Shown here: positions 35,213 to 44,774 of the stretch, one piece after another
Layout of the letters: every line of letters starts with the position of its first letter
Numbering within the stretch: position 1 is the first letter of the stretch
Made by a program: the position numbers and the translations under genes
The notes under the pieces: generated by a model
Seen by the model: only the letters and a program-made list of their open reading frames with translations
Told to the model about the DNA's origin: nothing
The model's database searches: none
DNA from: an uncultured Clostridium sp.
GTDB lineage: Bacteria > Bacillota > Clostridia > Lachnospirales > Lachnospiraceae
DNA length: 64,000 nt
Assembly (NCBI GenBank): GCA_900555045.1
Contig: USJW01000007.1
Coordinates: 1 to 64,000, forward strand
Reading direction: 5' to 3'

Positions 35213-36598
35213 ATGAGACACATGAGAAAACTGGCACTGTCGTTGGCGGCCATCACGGCGCTCACCACCGCGTGCGTTGCACCGAACAGTGCGACCACCG
35301 CAGCTCCGACATCCGCAGCCAAGGGGGAGACGAAAGCGGAGGCCACGGCGGAGGCTGCTTCCGGGGAAACCAAAGCGGCCGCAAGCGGCGAGGCGGAGGA
35401 GCTGACCATCTGGGCATGGGACCAGAACTTTAACATCCCGATTATGGAGACCGCTGCGGAGTACTACCGCAAGGCCGGACATGAGAACTTCAAGTTAAAC
35501 ATCGTGGAAGTGGAAGAGAACGCGGTGGAGACCAAATCCATCACCGCCTTCACCTCCGGCGTATCCGAGGGCATGCCCGACATCCTTTTGATGGGCGACT
35601 ACAGCGCACAGAGCTTTTTAAACAACTACGAGGGCAAGTACGCGGATCTGACCGACGCCATGGACTTCAGCCAGTTCGCGCCCTACAAGGTGAAAGCCTA
35701 CACCGTGAACGACCGCGTGTACGGCGTGCCCTTTGACAGCGGCAGCGCCGGAATCTACTACCGCAAGGACTACCTGGAGCAGGCGGGCTTTTCCGAGGAC
35801 GACATGAAGGATCTGACCTGGTCCCAGTTCGTGGAGATCGGCAAGAAGGTGAAGGAAGCTACCGGAAAGTACTTTGTGGTATTCACCCCCTACAAAGGAA
35901 CCCACTATATGCAGATCGCGCTCCAGTCCGCCGGACAGTGGCTGACCGATTCCGAGGGCAAGCCCGTGTTTAAGGACAGCCCGGCTATCCGCGAGATGAT
36001 GGAAGTGATCAAGGAGATGTACAAGGCAGACTTAATCATGCCAGTTGACTACTGGTCCGCAGAGGGCGTTGGCGGCATCCAGAAGGGCGACGTCGCCGCA
36101 CATATTTCCGCTGTCTGGTACATTCCGACCATCACCAGCGTTGCCGACATGGAAGGCAAGTGGGGCTACACCAACATCCCGAAGCTGGAGACCGTTGACA
36201 ATGCGACCCAGTACTCCAATATCGGCGGATCCAGCTGGGTGGTTCTGGAGGACAGCAAGAACAAGGATCTGGCAATCGACTTCTTAAAGACCGTGTACGC
36301 GGGCAATGTTGATTTCTATCAGCAGATTTTAAGAGAGCAGGGCGCAGTTGCAACCTACATTCCCTCTCAGAGCGGTGAAGCTTACGGCGAGGGCGTTGAC
36401 TACTTCGGCGGCGCTTGCATCTACAAGGATTTCGCAGAGTGGGGCAGCAAGGTTCCGGAAGTAGACTACGGTATGTACACCAACGAGGCCTGTGACGCGC
36501 TGCGCACAGTGACCCAGGACTACTTTGACGACAAGATGAGCCTGGATGACGCGCTCACCAAGGCGGAAGAGAACTTCAACATGCAGGTTGGAAACTGA
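35213..36598 (+). CDS. Sugar ABC transporter substrate-binding lipoprotein
   Basis: A 461-residue extracellular solute-binding protein (family 1). Signal peptide and lipobox with Cys21 (LTTAC) are followed by a long Ala/Thr/Glu/Lys-rich spacer (to about residue 62) and the binding domain starting ELTIWAWDQNF. It captures sugars outside the cell and delivers them to the two permeases downstream. The ligand is presumably the substrate, or a product-related sugar, of the GH2 enzyme. The ribosome site is ATAAGGAGGA. The start of the spacer resembles that of the liv binding protein at 45 kb. Confidence 0.92.
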   Translation: MRHMRKLALSLAAITALTTACVAPNSATTAAPTSAAKGETKAEATAEAASGETKAAASGEAEELTIWAWDQNFNIPIMETAAEYYRKAGHENFKLNIVEVEENAVETKSITAFTSGVSEGMPDILLMGDYSAQSFLNNYEGKYADLTDAMDFSQFAPYKVKAYTVNDRVYGVPFDSGSAGIYYRKDYLEQAGFSEDDMKDLTWSQFVEIGKKVKEATGKYFVVFTPYKGTHYMQIALQSAGQWLTDSEGKPVFKDSPAIREMMEVIKEMYKADLIMPVDYWSAEGVGGIQKGDVAAHISAVWYIPTITSVADMEGKWGYTNIPKLETVDNATQYSNIGGSSWVVLEDSKNKDLAIDFLKTVYAGNVDFYQQILREQGAVATYIPSQSGEAYGEGVDYFGGACIYKDFAEWGSKVPEVDYGMYTNEACDALRTVTQDYFDDKMSLDDALTKAEENFNMQVGN

Positions 36599-36671
36599 TC
36601 GATAAGGCACAAAGCGGCGCGGGAGAGGTCTGGCCTTTCCTGCGCCACGCCAGATACCGGAGGGGTGGAAC

Positions 36672-37562
36672 ATGGCAAGTAACCGTAGTAAAAAACAGAA
36701 GGGAAGATGGTTCAGGTTTTCGGCAATCTCGATCATTCTCTCGCTGGTATTCATGGTGTATCCAGTTCTGTATTCGATGTATATTTCAGCCCATTCATAC
36801 AAAGGTTTAAAGTCTACATTCGTGGGGCTGGGGAACTTTGCGCGGTTGTTCAAGGATACAATTTTTTGGCAGGCACTGGGACACAACTTTATCTTTCTGA
36901 TTATCCAGGTGCCGATCATGCTGGTGTTGGGCCTGCTGTTCGCGAACCTGCTAAACTCCAAGGATCTAAAGTTCAAGGGTTTTTTCCGCCTTGCACTGTT
37001 TTTACCCTGCGTCACCTCGCTTGTGGCTTACTCCCTGGTGTTTAAGATGCTGTTCCAGATCGATGGTCTGGTGAACCATTTCCTGATGGCGATTCACCTG
37101 GTCAGCCGTCCCATCAACTGGCTGAACGATCCGTTCTGGGCAAAGGTGTCCATCGTCATCGCACTTTGCTGGAGATGGACCGGCTACAATATGATGTTTT
37201 ACATTTCCGGCCTTCAGAACATTCCCTCCACCACCATCGAGGCGGCGCGGATTGACGGGGCCAACCGGCTGCAGGAGTTCTTCTACGTGGTGGTTCCGCA
37301 GCTGAAGCAGGTCATTTTGTTTACATCCATCACCTCCACGATCGGCACGATCCAGCTGTTCGACGAGGTGGTCAATATCACCGCGGGCGGGCCGTCCAAC
37401 GCGACGATGACCGCATCGCAGTACATTTATAATCACTCGTTTGTGTACTCGGCAAACTTCGGGTACTCGGCTGCCATGTCCTGGGTGGTCGTTGTGATTG
37501 TGGCGGCGCTGTCCATGATTCAGTTTGTCGTCACAAGAGAAAAGAAGACGGAGGTGGGATGA
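36672..37562 (+). CDS. Sugar ABC transporter permease
   Basis: A 296-residue permease of the carbohydrate ABC importer family (MalF/LacF/UgpA-like) with about six membrane helices. The EAA loop EAARIDGANRLQEFF, which binds the ATPase, is at about residue 195. It pairs with the second permease 5 bases downstream. ATG 36672 follows CGGAGGGGTGG. No ATPase gene is present in the operon; importers of this type often share an MsmK/MsmX-like ATPase encoded elsewhere. Confidence 0.93.
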   Translation: MASNRSKKQKGRWFRFSAISIILSLVFMVYPVLYSMYISAHSYKGLKSTFVGLGNFARLFKDTIFWQALGHNFIFLIIQVPIMLVLGLLFANLLNSKDLKFKGFFRLALFLPCVTSLVAYSLVFKMLFQIDGLVNHFLMAIHLVSRPINWLNDPFWAKVSIVIALCWRWTGYNMMFYISGLQNIPSTTIEAARIDGANRLQEFFYVVVPQLKQVILFTSITSTIGTIQLFDEVVNITAGGPSNATMTASQYIYNHSFVYSANFGYSAAMSWVVVVIVAALSMIQFVVTREKKTEVG

Positions 37563-37566
37563 TCGT

Positions 37567-38385
37567 ATGAGCTGGAAAAAAGTACGCGCGTTTTTATGCT
37601 ATGCCGTGTTGGCACTGGCATCCTTTATCTCCATTTTTCCGTTCTACTGGATGTTGGCGGGTGCAACGAACACCTCCAACGAAGTTGCGCAGGGAAAATT
37701 GACAATCGGCCCGTATTTCCTGGTGAATATGTGGAAGTTGTTTGAAAAATACAAGGTGGTGGAGGCGCTGGTGAACTCCTTGAAGATCGCCGGCATCACC
37801 GTTGCGCTGTCGTTAGTTGCCACCTCGCTTGCGGCCTACGGGTTTGAGAAATTCCGCACAAAGGCCTCGGAGCGGATCTACTCCATCTACCTGCTGGCGA
37901 TGATGATCCCGTTCTCCGCCATGATGATTCCGCTGTTCAAGATGATGGCCGCGGTGAAGCTGGTCAACAACCACATCGCCATCATTCTGCCGGCCATCAG
38001 CTCCGTGTTCCTGATCTTTTTCTTCCGGCAGAACTTCAAGGCGTTTCCGGACGATATCCTGGAGGCGGCGCGCATCGACGGAGCCGGCGACTGGTACATC
38101 TTCTTCCGGGTCGTGATGCCCAACATGAAATCGACCTATGCGGCTGCGGCAATCTACGCGTTCATGACCTCCTGGAACAACTACATGTGGCCCCTGGTCA
38201 TTTTGCAGTCGCCCGAGAAGAAGACCATGACGCTTCTGATCGCGGACCTGGCCGCAGAGTACTACGTGGTGGACTACGCCGTGCAGATGGCGGGGCTTTT
38301 GATCGCGGTTCTGCCCATGACCATCGTGTTCTTCGTGATGCAGAAGAGCTTCGTGGAAGGCCTCACCGGCTCGGTGAAGGGCTAA
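37567..38385 (+). CDS. Sugar ABC transporter permease (second subunit)
   Basis: A 272-residue permease of the MalG/LacG type with six membrane helices and the loop EAARIDGAGDWYIFF near residue 175. The start ATG 37567 has GGAGGTG upstream; an in-frame ATG at 37525 lies inside the upstream gene and would add Arg-rich residues. Together with the binding protein and first permease it completes the membrane part of the importer. A terminator follows. Confidence 0.93.
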   Translation: MSWKKVRAFLCYAVLALASFISIFPFYWMLAGATNTSNEVAQGKLTIGPYFLVNMWKLFEKYKVVEALVNSLKIAGITVALSLVATSLAAYGFEKFRTKASERIYSIYLLAMMIPFSAMMIPLFKMMAAVKLVNNHIAIILPAISSVFLIFFFRQNFKAFPDDILEAARIDGAGDWYIFFRVVMPNMKSTYAAAAIYAFMTSWNNYMWPLVILQSPEKKTMTLLIADLAAEYYVVDYAVQMAGLLIAVLPMTIVFFVMQKSFVEGLTGSVKG

Positions 38386-38410
38386 ACACGCAGAGATAAG
38401 AAAATAGAAA

Positions 38411-38458
38411 GGCCGCTGCCCTCCTGACGTGATCTGTCGGGGAAGCAGCGGCTCTTTT
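38411..38458 (+). terminator. Terminator of the sugar operon
   Basis: GCCGCTGC (38412-38419) pairs with GCAGCGGC (38445-38452), with further pairing of CCC and GGG inside, followed by CTTTT. Confidence 0.75.
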
Positions 38459-38467
38459 GGATGCCAA

Positions 38468-38494
38468 GGGCCGCAAGGCTATGCCCTGCGGCCC
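38468..38494 (-). terminator. Hairpin at the 3' end of the PRPP synthetase gene
   Basis: GGGCCGCA (38468-38475) pairs with TGCGGCCC (38487-38494). It lies just after the minus-strand gene and probably ends its transcript; the T-run is weak. Confidence 0.55.
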
Positions 38495-38516
38495 TCAATT
38501 CGCTGTGCGGTAAGGT

Positions 38517-39725
38517 TTATACCAATTTCTGGAAATACTCGTACCCGCCGGCCTGATACTTGGAGACCAGGCGCTGAATCTTCTCCGTGGGGGAGAGGGT
38601 GGCGCTGATGGAGCGGTCGTGGTTCAAGGAGTTGATGATGGCGGCAATGTACTTGCTCATATCGGCCTCCAGGTACCAGTCGCGGCTAAGGAGCTCCGCC
38701 GGGCGGTAGTTTAGGTTGGTGGTGATCACGTAGTCCAAGTAGCCCTTGGCGTGGAACTCGTCGAACTTGTCCAGTCCGTTGGTGAACAGGCCGAAGGTGC
38801 AGCAGACGATGACCTTCTTGGCCTTGCGCTCCTTGAGCTCCTTGGCCGTGTCCAGCATGCTCTCGCCGGAGGAGATCATGTCGTCGATGATCAGCACGGT
38901 CTTTCCCTCCACGGAGGAGCCGAGGAACTCGTGGGCCACGATGGGGTTGCGCCCGCCGATGACCTGGGAGTAATCGCGGCGCTTGTAGAACATGCCCATG
39001 TCCACGCCCAGGTTGTTGGCCAGGTACACGGCGCGGTTCATGGCGCCCTCGTCGGGACTGATGACCATCAGGTGTTCCTTGTCGATCTGAAGGTTGGGGT
39101 CGTGGTTGAACAGCGCCTTCACAAACTGGTAGGTGGGCATAAAGTTGTCAAATCCGATCAGGGGAATGGCATTCTGCACTCTGGGGTCGTGGGCGTCAAA
39201 GGTGATGATGTTGTCCACGCCCATGTACACCAGCTCCTCTAAGGCCATCGCACAGTCCAGGGACTCGCGCTTGCTGCGCTTGTGCTGGCGGCTCTCGTAG
39301 AGGAAGGGCATGATCACGTTGACGCGGTGGGCGGTGGAGACACAGGCGCCAACGATCCGCTTCAGATCCTGAAAATGATCGTCCGGGGACATATGGTTGG
39401 TGTATCCGCTGACCGTGTAGGGGATGCTGTAATTCATCACGTCCACCATGACGTAGATATCGGTGCCCCGCACCGACTCGTTGATGACTGCCTTGGCCTC
39501 ACCGCTGCCGAAGCGGGGACATCTGCAGTCCAGCAGGTAGGAATCCACATCGTAGCCGCGGTAGTGAAGGTCTTCCTGGCGGCGCTTTAACTCCTCGATA
39601 TCATTTCTGCGGAAGCGCACGATGTGGTCGTTCACCATGCCGGCCAGCTCCTTACAGCTTTCCAGGGCGGCGATCTTTAACGGCGCCACCGGAAGAGAAT
39701 CGTTGAATACAAAATTGTTAGCCAT
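38517..39725 (-). CDS. prs: Divergent ribose-phosphate pyrophosphokinase
   Basis: A 402-residue protein related to PRPP synthetase, which makes phosphoribosyl pyrophosphate from ribose 5-phosphate and ATP. The flexible-loop block FLYESRQHKR replaces the usual YARQDRK, a FDAHDPRVQNAIP block follows, and the phosphate-binding loop is VLIIDDMISSGES. It is about 85 residues longer than typical Prs. This long form is common in Clostridia next to normal Prs and its exact role is less certain. ATG 39725 has AAAAAGGAG upstream; an in-frame start 87 bases earlier is rejected. The gene has its own promoter. Confidence 0.8.
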   Translation of the reverse strand: MANNFVFNDSLPVAPLKIAALESCKELAGMVNDHIVRFRRNDIEELKRRQEDLHYRGYDVDSYLLDCRCPRFGSGEAKAVINESVRGTDIYVMVDVMNYSIPYTVSGYTNHMSPDDHFQDLKRIVGACVSTAHRVNVIMPFLYESRQHKRSKRESLDCAMALEELVYMGVDNIITFDAHDPRVQNAIPLIGFDNFMPTYQFVKALFNHDPNLQIDKEHLMVISPDEGAMNRAVYLANNLGVDMGMFYKRRDYSQVIGGRNPIVAHEFLGSSVEGKTVLIIDDMISSGESMLDTAKELKERKAKKVIVCCTFGLFTNGLDKFDEFHAKGYLDYVITTNLNYRPAELLSRDWYLEADMSKYIAAIINSLNHDRSISATLSPTEKIQRLVSKYQAGGYEYFQKLV

Positions 39726-39795
39726 GAGAGCATGCTCCTTTTTGGTTAGATAGTGATAGTGTATGTATATCGACAATAAGCCATAATACATATGA

Positions 39796-39825
39796 TTTAT
39801 ACCATCGAACAATCGGAAACGTCAA
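39796..39825 (-). promoter_or_regulatory. Promoter of the PRPP synthetase gene
   Basis: On the minus strand TTGACG (39825-39820), spacer of 18, TATAAA (39801-39796). It is divergent from the promoter of the DUF512 gene. Confidence 0.5.
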
Positions 39826-39905
39826 GTGATTGTAATAATTTTCTCAAAAAATACAAAAGCTTCTTACTGTGCAGCGGGAAATCGCGAAAGGGCGAAAATC
39901 GGGCA

Positions 39906-39934
39906 TTTACAAAAATGGATGATATTGGTATGAT
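39906..39934 (+). promoter_or_regulatory. Promoter of the DUF512-der operon
   Basis: TTTACA (39906-39911), spacer of 17, TATGAT (39929-39934). The leader is about 40 bases. Confidence 0.65.
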
Positions 39935-39982
39935 ATAAGTTACGGTAGTATGTCCATATATAGTATAGAAAGGCTTTATGAG

Positions 39983-41425
39983 ATGACAACAGTAAAAAAA
40001 CAGGAGGGCCACCGGATCTCACAGGTGGATCCGGGTTCCATCGCCGCAGAGCTGGAGCTGGAGCCGGGGGACCGGGTCCTTCAGATAAACGGAAATGAAG
40101 TGGAGGATATCTTCGACTACGAGTACTATGTGAACAGCCCGTCCATGACTATGCTGGTGCAGAAGGCGGACGGAGAGGAGTGGGAGCTCGAGATCGAGAA
40201 CGACTATGAGGATCTGGGAATTACCTTTGAGAACGGGCTGATGAGCGATTACCGGTCCTGCTGCAATAAGTGTATTTTCTGTTTTATCGACCAGATGCCC
40301 CCGGGCATGCGGGAGACCTTATATTTCAAGGACGACGACTCCCGCCTGTCCTTTTTGCAGGGCAATTACATCACCCTGACCAACATGAAGGACAAGGATA
40401 TCGACCGGATCATCCGCTTCAAGCTGGCGCCCATCAACATCTCGGTCCACACCACGAACCCGGAGCTGCGCTGCAGGATGTTAAACAACCGCTTTGCCGG
40501 CAGGGCCTTAAAGATGATGGACCGGCTCTATGAGGCCGGGACGCCCATGAACGGCCAGGTGGTGCTCTGCAAGGGCGTGAACGACGGCGCAGAGCTGGAC
40601 CGGACCATCCGGGATCTCACCCGCTACCTGCCGAACATGGAGAGCGTGTCCGTGGTGCCGGTGGGGGTCTCCAAGTACCGGGACGGGCTTTACCCCTTAG
40701 AGCCCCTCACAAAGGCGGACGCCGAGGCGGCCATCGACCTGATTGAGGGATGGCAGAAAAAGATCTACGCGGAGCACAAGACCCATTTCATCCACGCCAG
40801 CGACGAGTTCTACATCCTGGCGGAGCGCCCCCTGCCCGAGGCAGAGCGCTACGACGGCTACATCCAGCTGGAGAACGGGGTCGGAATGCTGCGGCTTCTC
40901 TCCACCGAGGTGGAGGAGGCCCTGAAGCGGGACGATTGGGAGACAGAGCCCGGCGAGGTCTCTATCGCCACAGGACTTCTCCCTTATTCTTATATCCAAA
41001 AATACGTGGGCTGGATCACAGAGCGCTATCCGGAGCGGAAGGTGCATGTCTATCCCATCACCAATGACTTCTTCGGGGAGCAGATCACCGTGTCCGGCCT
41101 CATCACCGGAACGGACTTAATCCGCCAGCTGAAAGGCCGCGAGCTGGGAGAGTGGCTGCTTCTGCCCGTGAACATGTTTCGCAGCGGGGAGGAGGTCTTT
41201 CTGGACGACGTGACGAAGTCGGACGTAGAAAAGGCTTTACAAGTAAAGGTTCATATAGTAAAATCAAGCGGATATGATCTGGTTGGCGCTGTGCTTAATC
41301 CGGGCCGGGAGCCCGAGGCGCATCCGGGTGAGGACCGGGCAAAGCCCGGGGCAGAATACGGCTACGAAGGCTATGAGCTGGACGAGCTCTGTGAAGTAGA
41401 GTGGGAATCGGATGAAGAAGACTGA
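39983..41425 (+). CDS. DUF512 radical SAM protein with PDZ-like domain
   Basis: A 480-residue cytoplasmic protein. A PDZ-like domain comes first (residues about 8-75, GHRISQVDPGSIAAELELEP), then a radical SAM core whose cluster motif is C-x3-C-x2-C in CCNKCIFCF (about 95-104), then the DUF512 region (HFIHASDEFYILAERPLPEA). This family is widespread in Clostridia and Cyanobacteria next to der, but its reaction is unknown. ATG 39983 is preferred for the nearby AAAGG; an in-frame ATG at 39950 lies closer to the promoter. The 3' end overlaps the next gene by 14 bases. Confidence 0.85.
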   Translation: MTTVKKQEGHRISQVDPGSIAAELELEPGDRVLQINGNEVEDIFDYEYYVNSPSMTMLVQKADGEEWELEIENDYEDLGITFENGLMSDYRSCCNKCIFCFIDQMPPGMRETLYFKDDDSRLSFLQGNYITLTNMKDKDIDRIIRFKLAPINISVHTTNPELRCRMLNNRFAGRALKMMDRLYEAGTPMNGQVVLCKGVNDGAELDRTIRDLTRYLPNMESVSVVPVGVSKYRDGLYPLEPLTKADAEAAIDLIEGWQKKIYAEHKTHFIHASDEFYILAERPLPEAERYDGYIQLENGVGMLRLLSTEVEEALKRDDWETEPGEVSIATGLLPYSYIQKYVGWITERYPERKVHVYPITNDFFGEQITVSGLITGTDLIRQLKGRELGEWLLLPVNMFRSGEEVFLDDVTKSDVEKALQVKVHIVKSSGYDLVGAVLNPGREPEAHPGEDRAKPGAEYGYEGYELDELCEVEWESDEED

Positions 41426-41603
41426 GAAAAAAACGAGCTGTGAGTGCTGCGGCAATTATGTGTACGACGAGGAGAATGACTACTACGTCTGCGAGGTGGA
41501 TTTGGACGAGGACGAGATGGTGCATTTCCTAAGCGGCAGGGATTTCGCCTGCCCCTACTACCAGTCGGACGATGAGTACCGGATTGTGAGAAAACAGATG
41601 TAA
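41412..41603 (+). CDS. Small Cys-rich protein, DUF6472-like
   Basis: A 63-residue acidic protein with four or five Cys ([25 protein letters not shown]) that could bind zinc. I recognise the pattern as that of a short uncharacterised Clostridia family (DUF6472) found next to the DUF512 gene. It begins inside the 3' end of that gene (14-base overlap), so its translation is likely coupled. Function unknown; a partner role for the radical SAM protein is an inference from position only. Confidence 0.75.
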   Translation: MKKTEKKTSCECCGNYVYDEENDYYVCEVDLDEDEMVHFLSGRDFACPYYQSDDEYRIVRKQM

Positions 41604-41631
41604 ACAGTTCCAGAAATTGGAGGAAACAGAT

Positions 41632-42960
41632 ATGAGTAAACCAGTGGTTGCAATTGTGGGGCGCCCCAACGTGGGCAAATCCACATTGTTCAATGTTTTG
41701 GCCGGGGACACGATCTCCATCGTGAAGGACACGCCCGGCGTGACCAGGGACCGCATCTACGCGGACTGCACCTGGCTGGATATGAATTTCACGCTGATCG
41801 ACACCGGCGGCATCGAGCCGGATTCCAGCGATGTCATTCTGTCTCAGATGCGGGAGCAGGCGGAGATCGCCATCTCCACCGCGGATGTGATCGTGTTCAT
41901 CGTGGACGTGCGCCAGGGACTGGTGGACGCGGACACCAAGGTGGCGGACATGCTGCGCAAGTCCCGCAAGCCGGTGGTGCTGGCGGTCAACAAGGTGGAC
42001 AGCTACGAGAAGTTCGGCAACGACGTATACGAGTTCTATAACCTGGGAATCGGCGATCCGGTTCCGGTTTCCGCCGCCTCCCGATTAGGGATCGGCGATC
42101 TGCTCGACGAGGTGGTAAAGCACTTTGACAGCGCGAAGCTCGAGGAGGAGGAGGACGAGCGCCCCAGGATCGCCCTGGTGGGAAAGCCCAACGTGGGCAA
42201 ATCCTCCATCATCAATAAGCTTTTAGGCGAAAACCGGGTGATCGTCTCCGACATTGCGGGCACCACCCGCGACGCCGTGGACACCGAGATCATCCACGAC
42301 GGCACCCCCTATGTGTTCATCGACACGGCGGGCCTCAGACGCAAGAGCAAGATCCACGAGGAGTTGGAGCGCTACAGCATCATCCGCACCGTGACCGCGG
42401 TGGAACGGGCGGACATTGTGGTGGTGGTCATCGACGCCAAGGAGGGCGTGACCGAGCAGGACGCCAAGATCGCCGGAATCGCCCACGAGCGGGGCAAGGG
42501 GATCATCGTGGCCGTCAACAAGTGGGACGCCATCGAGAAGAACGACAAGACCATCTACGAGTACACCAACAAGCTGAAGGAGATCCTGTCCTTCATCCCC
42601 TACGCGGAGTACATCTTCATCTCCGCGGCCACCGGACAGCGCCTGACCAAGCTCTTCGAGCTGATCGACGCGGTGCGCCAGAACCAGAACCTGCGTGTGT
42701 CCACCGGCGTGCTCAACGAGATCATGTCCGAGGCCGTGGCCATGCAGCAGCCGCCCTCCGACAAGGGCAAGCGCTTAAAGATTTACTATATGACCCAGGT
42801 GGCGGTGAAGCCACCCACGTTCGTGGCCTTCGTCAACGACAAGGAGCTGTTCCATTTCTCCTATGTCCGTTACCTGGAAAACCAGATTCGAAATGCCTTC
42901 GGCTTCCGCGGGACCTCCTTAAAATTCCTGATCCGGGAGCGCAAGGAAAAAGATAAATAG
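41632..42960 (+). CDS. der: Ribosome biogenesis GTPase Der (EngA)
   Basis: A 442-residue essential GTPase with two tandem G domains and a C-terminal KH-like domain, needed for 50S assembly. First P-loop GRPNVGKST (about residue 9), second GKPNVGKSS (about 183); both have DTxG (DTGG, DTAG) and NKxD motifs. ATG 41632 follows TTGGAGGAAAC, which rules out the in-frame ATG 15 bases earlier. Order DUF512-der-plsY-gpsA is common in Clostridia. Confidence 0.96.
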   Translation: MSKPVVAIVGRPNVGKSTLFNVLAGDTISIVKDTPGVTRDRIYADCTWLDMNFTLIDTGGIEPDSSDVILSQMREQAEIAISTADVIVFIVDVRQGLVDADTKVADMLRKSRKPVVLAVNKVDSYEKFGNDVYEFYNLGIGDPVPVSAASRLGIGDLLDEVVKHFDSAKLEEEEDERPRIALVGKPNVGKSSIINKLLGENRVIVSDIAGTTRDAVDTEIIHDGTPYVFIDTAGLRRKSKIHEELERYSIIRTVTAVERADIVVVVIDAKEGVTEQDAKIAGIAHERGKGIIVAVNKWDAIEKNDKTIYEYTNKLKEILSFIPYAEYIFISAATGQRLTKLFELIDAVRQNQNLRVSTGVLNEIMSEAVAMQQPPSDKGKRLKIYYMTQVAVKPPTFVAFVNDKELFHFSYVRYLENQIRNAFGFRGTSLKFLIRERKEKDK

Positions 42961-42989
42961 TAAAGCAAAATCCAGAGAGGTGTAATACT

Positions 42990-43619
42990 ATGGAACGAAT
43001 CCTGTGTCTTGTGATCGGCTACGCCTTCGGGCTGATCGAGACAGGCTATCTCTACGGCAAAATGAATGGAATCGATATCCGTCAGCACGGAAGCGGAAAC
43101 TCAGGGACCACCAACGCGCTGCGGGTGCTTGGAAAAAAGGCGGGGCTCGTGGTGTTCCTGGGGGATGTGCTAAAAACTCTGATCCCCTGCGTCGCGGTGC
43201 GGATCCTGTTTCGGGACAACCCGCCGTTGGGGTATCTGCTCATGCTCTACACAGGCTTAGGCGTGGTTTTAGGCCACAATTACCCCTTCTACCTAAAGTT
43301 TAAGGGCGGCAAGGGCATCGCGGCCACAGCGGCCATCCTGACGGCTCTGGACCTGCGTCTCATGCTGGTGTGCCTGGTGTGCTTCGTGCTGGTGGTGGCC
43401 GTCAGCCGGTTTGTGTCCCTGGGCTCCCTGGTGGTGGCGGTGATTTTCTTCGGATGGAACCTGCTCATGGCGAAGTCCTACGGAATCCCACAGGAGGGGC
43501 TGCCGGAATACTACATAGTCGCGGCGGCGATCTCCGGTCTTGCGTTCTGGCGCCATAGGGCAAACATTGTCCGCCTGGCAAACGGAACGGAAAACAAGCT
43601 GTGGGGTGGAAAAAAATAG
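42990..43619 (+). CDS. plsY: Acyl-phosphate:glycerol-3-phosphate acyltransferase
   Basis: A 209-residue integral membrane enzyme that transfers an acyl chain from acyl-phosphate to glycerol 3-phosphate, the first step of phospholipid synthesis. Conserved parts are GSGNSGTTNALRVLGKK, GHNYPFYLKFKGGKGIA and a later helix block. The usual length is about 200. Its substrate is made by GpsA encoded next, so the two genes are functionally joined. Confidence 0.95.
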   Translation: MERILCLVIGYAFGLIETGYLYGKMNGIDIRQHGSGNSGTTNALRVLGKKAGLVVFLGDVLKTLIPCVAVRILFRDNPPLGYLLMLYTGLGVVLGHNYPFYLKFKGGKGIAATAAILTALDLRLMLVCLVCFVLVVAVSRFVSLGSLVVAVIFFGWNLLMAKSYGIPQEGLPEYYIVAAAISGLAFWRHRANIVRLANGTENKLWGGKK

Positions 43620-43669
43620 ACAAAAGCCAATAAGGTTTTTAGTTAAAATTAACAAGGCGGTTCTTGGAG

Positions 43670-43692
43670 GCAGGGCGGCGTTTACCGCCTGC
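43670..43692 (+). other. Hairpin in the plsY-gpsA gap
   Basis: GCAGG and CGG (43670-43678, one bulged G) pair with CCG and CCTGC (43685-43692) in the 120-base gap. No T-run follows; it may be an mRNA-processing or partial attenuation site. Confidence 0.35.
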
Positions 43693-43739
43693 GGCCCCCG
43701 GGGACCGCTGTAAATGTATGGAGAGGAGAGTGCAGGATT

Positions 43740-44753
43740 ATGGCAAAAATCAGCGTGATCGGGGCCGGCACATGGGGGACGGCTCTGGCAATTTTATTGA
43801 ATGGGAACGGACATCAGGTGACCATCTGGTCGGCTCTGCCCGCGGAGGTGGAGGAGCTCGTGAGGACCCGCGTGCACCGCAACCTTCCAAAGGCGGTGAT
43901 CCCCGGTGAGATCGCAATCACCGCGGATTTAAAGGAGGCTATGGAGGATCGGGATCTGCTGGTCCTTGCGGTGCCCAGCGTGTTCGTCCGCTCCACGGCC
44001 CAGAAGATGCGGGCGTTTATGCGCCCCGGCCAGATCGTGGTGAACGTGGCCAAGGGAATCGAGGACAGCACCTTAAAGACCCTCACGGAGATCATCGAGG
44101 AGGAGCTTCCAGGCGTCCAGGTGGCGGCGCTCTCCGGGCCCAGCCACGCGGAGGAGGTGAGCCTCGGGCTTCCCACCACCTGCGTTGCGGCCGCCCACAA
44201 GCGGCACGTGGCGGAGTACGTGCAGAACCTGTTCATGAGCAAGGTGTTCCGCGTCTACACCAGCCCGGATCTAAAGGGTGTGGAGCTGGGCGGCGCCCTG
44301 AAGAACGTGATCGCGCTGGCCGCCGGTATGGCGGACGGCCTGGGCTTTGGCGACAACACCAAGGCGGCCCTCATCACCCGCGGGATCGCGGAGATCGGGC
44401 GCCTGGGGATCGAGATGGGCGGCCGCGGAGAGACCTTCGCGGGGCTCACGGGCATCGGCGATTTGATCGTCACCTGCGCCAGCATGCACAGCCGCAACCG
44501 CAGGGCCGGAATCCTGATAGGCAAGGGCTACACCATGGAGGAGGCCATGAAGGAGGTCAACATGGTGGTGGAGGGCGTCTACAGCGCAAAGGCGGCCAAG
44601 GCCTTGGCCGCGCAGTACAACGTCTCCATGCCCATCGTGGAGCAGGTCAACGCCGTGCTTTTTGACGGCAAGGCCGCCAGGGAATCGGTGACCGAGCTCA
44701 TGCTCCGGGACAAGCGCATCGAGAACCCGGGAATGGACTGGGAGGAAGAATAA
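43740..44753 (+). CDS. gpsA: NAD(P)-dependent glycerol-3-phosphate dehydrogenase
   Basis: A 337-residue enzyme that reduces dihydroxyacetone phosphate to glycerol 3-phosphate for lipid synthesis. The N-terminal nucleotide-binding motif is GAGTWGTAL; the catalytic block is GVELGGALKNVIALAAG and the second domain has TFAGLTGIGDLIVTCAS. ATG 43740 follows GGAGAGGAGAG. In Bacillus gpsA is followed by spoIVA; here a whole ABC operon and one more gene lie between them. Confidence 0.96.
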   Translation: MAKISVIGAGTWGTALAILLNGNGHQVTIWSALPAEVEELVRTRVHRNLPKAVIPGEIAITADLKEAMEDRDLLVLAVPSVFVRSTAQKMRAFMRPGQIVVNVAKGIEDSTLKTLTEIIEEELPGVQVAALSGPSHAEEVSLGLPTTCVAAAHKRHVAEYVQNLFMSKVFRVYTSPDLKGVELGGALKNVIALAAGMADGLGFGDNTKAALITRGIAEIGRLGIEMGGRGETFAGLTGIGDLIVTCASMHSRNRRAGILIGKGYTMEEAMKEVNMVVEGVYSAKAAKALAAQYNVSMPIVEQVNAVLFDGKAARESVTELMLRDKRIENPGMDWEEE

Positions 44754-44774
44754 CCTAAAATATTCTGCATATTC

